DNA of 64,000 nt, from assembly GCF_003937825.1 (NCBI RefSeq), contig NZ_RSFW01000002.1, positions 248,001 through 312,000 on the forward strand, read 5' to 3'. The notes below the pieces were generated by a model that searched no databases, had not been told where the DNA came from, and saw only the letters and a program-made list of their open reading frames with translations. This stretch comes from Mesobacillus subterraneus (GTDB lineage Bacteria > Bacillota > Bacilli > Bacillales > Cytobacillaceae). The translations under genes and the position numbers were made by a program. This document shows positions 58,881 through 64,000 of the stretch, one piece after another. The number at the start of each line of letters is the position of its first letter. The stretch's first letter is position 1.

Positions 58881-59648
58881 ATGACTCTTTCACTGAACGG
58901 AAAAACATACGTTGTAATGGGTGTTGCCAATAAACGAAGCATCGCATGGGGAATTGCTCAATCCCTTCATAACGCAGGAGCTAATTTGATCTTCACTTAT
59001 GCAGGCGAGCGTCTCGAGAAAAGTGTCCGCGAACTTGCAGAATCACTTGATAAAAACTATCTTGTTTTACCTTGCGACGTTACCAGCGACGAGGATGTGG
59101 CTAAGTGCTTCCGGGAAATCAAGGAAGCTACCGGAACTATTTCTGGTTTAGCGCATTGCATCGCATTCGCAAATAAAGAAGAATTGCAAGGCGATTATAT
59201 GAACGTTACCCGTGATGGATTCCTTCTTGCCCACAATATCAGTGCTTATTCATTGACAGCAGTGGCCAAGGAAGCAAAGGAACTGATGGCTGAAGGCGGA
59301 AGCATCGTAACCTTGACGTATCTGGGCGGTGAGCGAGCAATCCCGAATTACAATGTCATGGGCGTTGCAAAAGCTTCCCTTGACGCAAGCGTACGTTACC
59401 TGGCAGCAGACTTAGGTAAGCAAAACATCCGTGTTAACTCAATCTCTGCAGGACCAATCCGGACATTGTCTGCAAAAGGAGTCAGCGACTTCAATTCCAT
59501 CCTGAAGGAGATCGAAGAGAAAGCACCGCTCCGCAGAAACACGACTCCAGAAGAAGTTGGCGATACAGCATTATTCCTGTTCAGTGACCTTTCACGTGGC
59601 ATCACTGGCGAGAATATCCATGTAGATTCTGGATTTCATATTCTTTAA
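58881..59648 (+). CDS. fabI: Enoyl-ACP reductase (NADH-type) FabI
   Basis: Last step of each fatty-acid elongation cycle; the target of triclosan. The 255 residues are an SDR of the FabI subfamily: GVANKRSIAWGIAQ at the nucleotide site, and the active Tyr-x6-Lys in YNVMGVAKASLDASVRYLA (Tyr near 156, Lys near 163). The usual B. subtilis thiamine genes (tenA to thiF) between yjbQ and fabI are absent here. GGAGA precedes the ATG. A long terminator follows. Confidence 0.97.
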   Translation: MTLSLNGKTYVVMGVANKRSIAWGIAQSLHNAGANLIFTYAGERLEKSVRELAESLDKNYLVLPCDVTSDEDVAKCFREIKEATGTISGLAHCIAFANKEELQGDYMNVTRDGFLLAHNISAYSLTAVAKEAKELMAEGGSIVTLTYLGGERAIPNYNVMGVAKASLDASVRYLAADLGKQNIRVNSISAGPIRTLSAKGVSDFNSILKEIEEKAPLRRNTTPEEVGDTALFLFSDLSRGITGENIHVDSGFHIL

Positions 59649-59671
59649 AGAAGGATCATTAATCCTTAATA

Positions 59672-59718
59672 GCAACAGAAGAAAGCCCGCTGTTTATCAG
59701 CGGGCTTTCTTCTGTTGC
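59672..59718 (+). terminator. Terminator of fabI
   Basis: A perfect stem of about 21 bp (GCAACAGAAGAAAGCCCGCTG and its complement) around the loop TTTAT; the 3' arm contains TTTCTTCTGTT. Confidence 0.88.
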
Positions 59719-59796
59719 CAGAAATGCTTAGGTTTCGTCACCTATCATAGGCAAACGCATAAACATAAAGGGAATGAAGTATTGGAGGTGCTGAAC

Positions 59797-60282
59797 TTGG
59801 GAAGGAAACGCAGTCGTAAAACTTTACCTATATTTTATATTAACCAACCACAGCTTGACTTTCCACAACCTGATATGCAGAGGGATTTCCTTTATAAGAA
59901 CACTGAAGATCGAAAGGAGTCTAGTCAAAATCCTGTAATGGATCAGATGAAGACAGAATCCTCTCTTAAGAAGGAAGAAATGGTGGAAACAGAGGCAGAA
60001 ACTAAAATTGTAACTGAAAGCAAAACTGAAACTGAAAGCGAAACAAATAAAAAGAAGTCTTTTAGTGAGTATACTCTTGAGGAAAAAATCAGACATTTAA
60101 AGCTTGTACCGGCTTCTGTGGTAAAAGTCAAATATGAATTCATAACCCATACTGGATCGTACAAAGGATTTTTTATAGAAATGAAAGATGGAGTACTCTT
60201 GGTTCATTCGATTGTTCCAAGAAAGAAAAATGTCACAATTTCTGAACAGGATCTGATAGATATTAAGCGGGCGGGATTATAA
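59797..60282 (+). CDS. cotO: Spore coat protein CotO (YjbX)
   Basis: Morphogenetic spore-coat protein acting late with CotE in B. subtilis. The 161 residues comprise a basic N-terminus (GRKRSRKTLPIFYINQPQ), a highly charged Glu/Thr/Lys middle that looks disordered (about 40-95), and a conserved C-terminal globular part (YTLEEKIRHLKLVPASVVKV, TGSYKGFFIEMKDG). The TTG at 59797 follows GGAGGTG with 6-base spacing. It faces the cotZ-like gene convergently. Confidence 0.88.
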   Translation: MGRKRSRKTLPIFYINQPQLDFPQPDMQRDFLYKNTEDRKESSQNPVMDQMKTESSLKKEEMVETEAETKIVTESKTETESETNKKKSFSEYTLEEKIRHLKLVPASVVKVKYEFITHTGSYKGFFIEMKDGVLLVHSIVPRKKNVTISEQDLIDIKRAGL

Positions 60283-60283
60283 A

Positions 60284-60312
60284 AATAGGCTTACCTTTTT
60301 ACGGTAAGCCTG
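60284..60312 (-). terminator. Terminator of the cotZ-like gene
   Basis: On the minus strand: AGGCTTACC gtaaaaa GGTAAGCCT then ATTTTTA; weak T run on the plus side. Confidence 0.7.
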
Positions 60313-60337
60313 GTTCATCCTAGCCTTTATAAGCAAT

Positions 60338-60835
60338 TTATTGCCCAGGAAGGCTTGATAGTGGAAGTGCTGCTACTGGATCCAGGCAAGTGACTGCACA
60401 GAAGCAATCCAGATCAACAGTGATACAGATACCAGTCCGGAAGAATTCGTTTCTGGCTCCACCAGTTTGAATCTGAGCACAAGGATCAGCAAAGTTACCG
60501 CTATCTCCCCGAGTAGTCAATAACTCGATTTTAGCGCAGCAATCGTTATCTACAGAGGTTACCCTGAAGAAGAATGAGCGGAAGCAATCCAAATTTCCGT
60601 TTCTAACTCGTGCTCCAAATCCTTCAAAAGGTACGCAATCCCCACAATACAAGATTAGAGGAATTGTATCTAAACCATTTGGTGTTTGTGCGCCTGCTAA
60701 AAGTTCTTGAATCGATCTGTGGCAGCTGACATCGCAATCATTGTCTACATCCACTTCATCCTGGGCGTCTGCAACTGCTCTCAAGACCTCGCATACACAG
60801 CTGTCGCCATCGTGTTTTTTACCTTTGCAACCCAT
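60338..60835 (-). CDS. cotZ: Spore coat protein CotY/CotZ family
   Basis: Cys-rich protein of the spore crust or exosporium basal layer (CotY/CotZ/ExsY family). The 165 residues hold about 14 Cys in conserved spacing: CVCEVLRAVADAQDEV at the start, DCDVSCHRSIQELL, PLILYCGDCVPFEGFG, and CITVDLDCFCAVTCLDPV near the end. Such proteins self-assemble into disulfide-linked lattices. AAAAGGAG precedes the ATG. Only one family member is visible here, whereas B. subtilis has cotVWXYZ. A sigma-K-like promoter is upstream. Confidence 0.92.
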   Translation of the reverse strand: MGCKGKKHDGDSCVCEVLRAVADAQDEVDVDNDCDVSCHRSIQELLAGAQTPNGLDTIPLILYCGDCVPFEGFGARVRNGNLDCFRSFFFRVTSVDNDCCAKIELLTTRGDSGNFADPCAQIQTGGARNEFFRTGICITVDLDCFCAVTCLDPVAALPLSSLPGQ

Positions 60836-60879
60836 AACAAGTTCATCTCCTTTTAGTTGATATGACCTATTGTCCTTAA

Positions 60880-60909
60880 TAGAATATGAATCGCCCTCCT
60901 ATTGGTGTG
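60880..60909 (-). promoter_or_regulatory. Candidate sigma-K promoter of the cotZ-like gene
   Basis: On the minus strand CATATTCTA (complement of 60880-60888) fits the sigma-K -10 form CATAnnnTA, with an AC-containing -35 (CACACC, complement of 60904-60909) about 15 bases upstream. This agrees with late mother-cell expression of coat genes. Confidence 0.5.
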
Positions 60910-61038
60910 GGTGTTTGTCTAATTTTCATCATGATTCGCACAAAAATTAATGACAGGAGCGGACAGGCTCCTGCCTATACATAGGGATTTGCCCTGCATA
61001 TGCTGAAATGACTCGAAAAAGTGCAGGTGGTGTAAAAG

Positions 61039-61383
61039 GTGGGTAGCTGGTTTGATTTTTGCCTTCTTATATTAGCTAGCTTCCGTTTGACCCGGCTGAT
61101 TGTGTACGATACTATCACTGGATTTCTCCGGGCTCCCTTCCATGAAACAGTGGAAGAGATAACTGAGGACGGTCAAACAGAAACATTCATAGAAATTAAA
61201 GGTTCCGGGCTGAGGTACTGGATAGGAGAATTATTGAGCTGCCACTGGTGTACAGGAATATGGTCATCAGCTATCATTTTTGGGGCTTACTCGCTCTTCC
61301 CAGAGTTTTCGCTTCCGGTGATCACAATTCTGGCCATTGCAGGTGCAGCTGCGCTCATTCAGCATTCTCTTGTAAAAGATTGA
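61039..61383 (+). CDS. yjcA: YjcA-like sporulation protein (DUF1360)
   Basis: A 114-residue membrane protein of the DUF1360/YjcA family: an N-terminal helix with LASFRLTRLIVYDTI, a central soluble loop (about 30-58), then LSCHWCTGIW with a Cys pair and two C-terminal helices. The family is linked to sporulation and the gene lies next to coat genes as in B. subtilis. GTG start at 61039 with AGGTGGTG 6 bases upstream. The biochemical role is unknown. Confidence 0.82.
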   Translation: MGSWFDFCLLILASFRLTRLIVYDTITGFLRAPFHETVEEITEDGQTETFIEIKGSGLRYWIGELLSCHWCTGIWSSAIIFGAYSLFPEFSLPVITILAIAGAAALIQHSLVKD

Positions 61384-61478
61384 TGTCGTTCATAGAAATT
61401 AATGAGTCCGTCCAGAACACCTGGGGACAAAATGCCATAAAATGATATATGGACTCTTTAATGAAGGAGTTGGTGAAC

Positions 61479-61604
61479 ATGGAGAAAAAGCAACAAGCTT
61501 CCAGCGGGGAGCAGAAACCATCCTCCAATGCGAAGCGAATCACAGGTACAAGACGCAGGCGAAAAACAGGCGGCTGCGGTTGCGGGAAGAAGAAAAAAAC
61601 ATAA
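61479..61604 (+). CDS. Short basic protein with CGC motif
   Basis: A 41-residue frame with AAGGAG 9 bases upstream and a strong terminator 5 bases downstream. The sequence is hydrophilic at first (KKQQASSGEQKPSSN), then strongly basic (TRRRRKTGG), then CGCGKKKKT. I do not recognise a family. The position among coat and spoVA genes suggests a spore-related peptide (inference). A different-frame reading at 61442-61699 overlaps it but runs through the terminator. Confidence 0.6.
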   Translation: MEKKQQASSGEQKPSSNAKRITGTRRRRKTGGCGCGKKKKT

Positions 61605-61608
61605 ATTT

Positions 61609-61645
61609 GCGCCTGCCATTCATACTGGCAGGCGTTTTCTTTTTA
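61609..61645 (+). terminator. Terminator of the short basic protein gene
   Basis: CGCCTGCC attcatact GGCAGGCG then TTTTCTTTTT. Confidence 0.88.
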
Positions 61646-61850
61646 AGCTTTAAGGTGTATGGAGCTTCATGTTTGAAAACTGGCCAGCCAATTTTTTAAT
61701 GGTAATCAAAGGGATCTTAAAATAAATTCTTTTGAAATCAAATCGTTCTTTACAATGCATGGAAATAATATCCGATATAAAAAACTCATAAATTCCCTAT
61801 TGGTCGCGGAAAATAAAATCAACCAATTTGATGAAGCATAGGAAGGGATT

Positions 61851-62339
61851 ATGATGAAACCAATACAGGCAGTAAAAGCATTAATTGCAATGGTTTTGAT
61901 TTCGGCTGGGACTGCCGGCTGCTCATTTGGAAAAACCACTCAGGAGAGCAGGGCATCTATGATCCAGTCCGTCAATCCGGCCCCTGGTGCGACCAACGAT
62001 TTTAATCATGAAAAGGTCGAGCTGGCTGAAAAGGTGAAAAAAGACATCCAGGCATTTGAAGAACTCTATGACGTCGCAGTTATTGCCGGGAAAGAAGATA
62101 CACTGGTCGCTTATAAGGTGAAGCATATGAAGCGATTTGGCATGAAACGAATCGAGAAAGAAATCAATAAAAAGCTGGAAAAAAATTATCCAGGCGAAAA
62201 CTTCATTGTTTCCAGTGACTTCAAAATTTTCATAGAGGCAGTGGAGCTGCAGGAAAAAATGAAGAATCCGGCCTATCCGGAAAAGAAGGCGGAAAAACAG
62301 CTGCAGAAGATCATCTCATTGAAAAAAGAAATGACTTAA
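61851..62339 (+). CDS. YhcN/YlaJ family sporulation lipoprotein
   Basis: A 162-residue lipoprotein: signal ending TAGC (lipidation at Cys near residue 24), then a charged, helical domain with VKKDIQAFEELYDVAVIAGK and DTLVAYKVKHMKRF, typical of the YhcN/YlaJ family of forespore lipoproteins. GGAAGGG is 3 bases before the ATG at 61851 and 6 before a second ATG at 61854, so the latter may be the real start. It lies immediately upstream of spoVAC and probably shares its transcript. Confidence 0.82.
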   Translation: MMKPIQAVKALIAMVLISAGTAGCSFGKTTQESRASMIQSVNPAPGATNDFNHEKVELAEKVKKDIQAFEELYDVAVIAGKEDTLVAYKVKHMKRFGMKRIEKEINKKLEKNYPGENFIVSSDFKIFIEAVELQEKMKNPAYPEKKAEKQLQKIISLKKEMT

Positions 62340-62354
62340 GGAGGGATGGGTGAG

Positions 62355-62834
62355 ATGGGAGATAAACAAAAACAAAAGCTGACACCAGAACAGCAGCAAT
62401 ATCAGCAACTGGAACAGAAACATGAAATAAAACGCCCGGTTGTTAAAAATTGCTTTAAAGCTTTTTTGGTTGGCGGGCTGATTTGTACAATTGGACAGGC
62501 GATTACCTATTTCTATATCTATTTCTTTCATTTCACCGAACAGACAGCAGGGAATCCAACTGTAGCGACGATGATTTTTCTGTCGATGCTCCTGACAGGC
62601 TTCGGAGTCTATGACCACATCGGACAATTCGCCGGGGCAGGCAGCGCCGTACCGGTGACCGGATTCGGGAACTCGGTCATTTCCGCGGCGATTGAACATC
62701 GTACAGAAGGATTTGTGCTTGGTGTCGGCGGCAATATGTTTAAACTGGCAGGAAGCGTCATTTTGTTTGGTGTTTTTGCTGCGTTTGTGGTCGCGCTGTT
62801 CAAAACTTTGCTGACAATGATGGGGGTGCTGTAA
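62355..62834 (+). CDS. spoVAC: SpoVAC, spore membrane channel protein
   Basis: Part of the SpoVA complex in the spore inner membrane that moves dipicolinic acid and calcium; SpoVAC is a mechanosensitive channel-like subunit. The 159 residues have a charged N-terminus then four hydrophobic segments, with FLVGGLICTIGQAI and GNSVISAAIEHRTEGFVLGV typical of SpoVAC. The ATG at 62355 follows AAGGAGGG with 9-base spacing; an ATG at 62346 abuts that site. The stop at 62834 directly precedes the spoVAD start. Confidence 0.92.
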   Translation: MGDKQKQKLTPEQQQYQQLEQKHEIKRPVVKNCFKAFLVGGLICTIGQAITYFYIYFFHFTEQTAGNPTVATMIFLSMLLTGFGVYDHIGQFAGAGSAVPVTGFGNSVISAAIEHRTEGFVLGVGGNMFKLAGSVILFGVFAAFVVALFKTLLTMMGVL

Positions 62835-63848
62835 ATGTTGATTGGCAGGCAATCATGGGAATTTATGAATCGCCCGGTCATTGAATCCTGGGGAGCCTCG
62901 GGAGGTCCCTTTGAGGCAGAAGGAAAACTGGCAGCTGATTTTGATGTACTACATGATGATCTATGGATGGGGCAGGACTCCTATGAAAAAGCCCATAGAG
63001 TTTTGCTGGAAGAGGCAATCAAAGCCGCATTGCAAAAAGGGAATTTTAACAAGGAAGACATGCAGTTTATGCTTGCAGGCGATTTGATCAACCAGATTAC
63101 GCCTACAAGCTTCGCAGCGAGGACGCTGCAGATTCCATATTTCGGACTCTTCGGGGCATGTTCAACTTCGATGGAGGGTCTGGCACTCGCTTCATTTATT
63201 GTGAATTACCAGGGTGCCAATAAGACGGTGACCGGTGCCTCAAGCCACAATTCGGCCGCGGAAAAACAATTTCGCTATCCAACAGAATATGGCGGGCAAA
63301 AGCCGCCAACCGCTCAATGGACGGTCACTGGTGCCGGTGCAGCTGTCCTGACGGATAATCAGGATAAACAGGGAAAGATAGTGACAACTTCAGCAACCAT
63401 TGGAAAAGTAGTAGATATGGGGCTCTCCGACCCATTCAATATGGGAGGAGCGATGGCACCGGCGGCAGCTGATACAATCATATCCCATTTTAAAGATTTG
63501 AACCTTGATCCATCTTATTATGATTTAGTTGTGACAGGCGATCTTGGCCGGATAGGACAGGCTACTACATATGATCTATTGCAGCAGGCTGGCCTGAAGA
63601 TAACGAAGGAGCAATTCCAGGATTGTGGCTTGATGATTTACAATGAAGAACAGCCTGTCCAATCAGGAGGAAGCGGAGCGGGCTGCTCTGCATCTGTCCT
63701 GTACGGGCATTTGCTTAATCAGATGTCCAAAGGAGAATACAGGAAAATCCTTGTAGTGGCAACAGGTGCGCTGCTTTCGCCTCTGTCTTTCCAGCAAAAA
63801 GAGAGCATCCCATGTATTGCCCATGCCGTATCAATTGAAATGAACTAG
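62835..63848 (+). CDS. spoVAD: SpoVAD, dipicolinic-acid-binding protein
   Basis: Thiolase-fold protein that binds dipicolinic acid on the forespore side of SpoVA. The 337 residues have FGLFGACSTSMEGLALA at the thiolase-like Cys position, AGAAVLTDN, and SGGSGAGCSASVLYGH late. GGGGGTG lies 7 bases before the ATG, inside the spoVAC end. It is followed 15 bases later by the start of spoVAE. Together with the lipoprotein gene and spoVAC it forms a four-gene run. Confidence 0.93.
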   Translation: MLIGRQSWEFMNRPVIESWGASGGPFEAEGKLAADFDVLHDDLWMGQDSYEKAHRVLLEEAIKAALQKGNFNKEDMQFMLAGDLINQITPTSFAARTLQIPYFGLFGACSTSMEGLALASFIVNYQGANKTVTGASSHNSAAEKQFRYPTEYGGQKPPTAQWTVTGAGAAVLTDNQDKQGKIVTTSATIGKVVDMGLSDPFNMGGAMAPAAADTIISHFKDLNLDPSYYDLVVTGDLGRIGQATTYDLLQQAGLKITKEQFQDCGLMIYNEEQPVQSGGSGAGCSASVLYGHLLNQMSKGEYRKILVVATGALLSPLSFQQKESIPCIAHAVSIEMN

Positions 63849-63863
63849 AAGGGAGGAATCACC

Positions 63864-64000
63864 TTGCTGCCAATGTTTTTTTGGGCATTTGTCGTCGGAG
63901 GTTTAATTTGTGTTTTTGGCCAGTTGATGTTTGACATTGCTAAATTGACACCTGCACATACAATGAGCCTGCTTGTCGTGTTGGGAGCTTTATTGGATGG
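63864..64000 (+). CDS. spoVAE: SpoVAE, N-terminal part (3' truncated by window)
   Basis: A TTG at 63864 with GGGAGG 7 bases upstream opens a frame running to the window end (45 residues). It begins [20 protein letters not shown], then [20 protein letters not shown], a membrane segment pattern typical of SpoVAE (SpoVAEb), the third core SpoVA membrane protein. The frame is open at base 64000. Confidence 0.85.
   Translation, partial: MLPMFFWAFVVGGLICVFGQLMFDIAKLTPAHTMSLLVVLGALLD

Noticed and set aside
61442-61699. 85-codon frame overlapping the short basic protein gene
   Set aside because: It runs straight through the strong terminator at 61609-61645, whereas the other frame has the ribosome site and stops just before it.

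Overview
The window is chromosomal DNA of a spore-forming, low-to-medium GC Gram-positive of the family Bacillaceae (Bacillus sensu lato). The evidence is AGGAGG-type ribosome binding sites with frequent TTG and GTG starts, spore-coat and spoVA genes, competence genes (med, comZ, mecA, coiA), a tryptophan T-box, and CtsR-, FapR- and CodY-type operators. From memory, gene order follows the Bacillus subtilis argF-yjzC-yjzD-yjaU-yjaV-med-comZ-fabH-fabF-app-yjaZ-yjbA-trpS-opp-yjbC-spx-mecA-coiA-pepF-yjbH...yjbO-prpE-yjbQ-fabI-cotO-cotZ-yjcA segment. The species cannot be fixed from the sequence. No tRNA, rRNA, prophage, insertion sequence or CRISPR array was seen.

Layout. 1-2.7 kb: end of the arginine carbamoyl-phosphate synthase large subunit gene, then argF. 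2.9-7.4 kb: a dispersed repeat, uppP, yjzC, clpB behind a perfect CtsR operator, yjzD. 7.5-11.3 kb: an array of 52-bp repeats, yjaU, yjaV, and the competence pair med-comZ. 11.3-13.7 kb: fabH-fabF behind a FapR-like site. 14-36.9 kb: three complete oligopeptide ABC transporters. Two are in D-F-A-B-C order on either side of yjaZ, and one is in A-B-C-D-F order after yjbA and trpS; all three have CodY-like boxes upstream. A frameshifted NERD-domain gene and a 20-bp phased repeat array lie between the second and third.

37-46.3 kb: a DUF4015 secreted protein, yjbC, spx, mecA, cls, coiA and pepF. Spx, MecA, ClpB and, further on, YjbH belong to the Clp proteolysis and disulfide-stress circuit. 46.3-52.9 kb: a repeat-bearing intergenic region, then yjbI-yjbH and yjbK-yjbJ on the minus strand, and yjbL, yjbM (small alarmone synthetase), nadK and yjbO on the plus strand. 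53-59.7 kb: a CAP-domain lipoprotein, a second inverted copy of the dispersed repeat, prpE, mgtE, a KefB-like antiporter, and fabI behind a FapR box. 59.8-64 kb: sporulation genes (cotO, cotZ-like, yjcA-like, a short basic Cys-containing gene, a YhcN/YlaJ lipoprotein, spoVAC, spoVAD and the start of spoVAE).

Most of the window is conserved backbone. The less ordinary parts are the duplicated App transporter, the shared regulatory motifs of the three peptide operons, four families of intergenic repeats, the NERD pseudogene, and the spoVA cluster at the right edge. No clearly new multi-gene system was found. Protein lengths and start sites were read from the sequence. Family assignments are recognition from memory without database searches.
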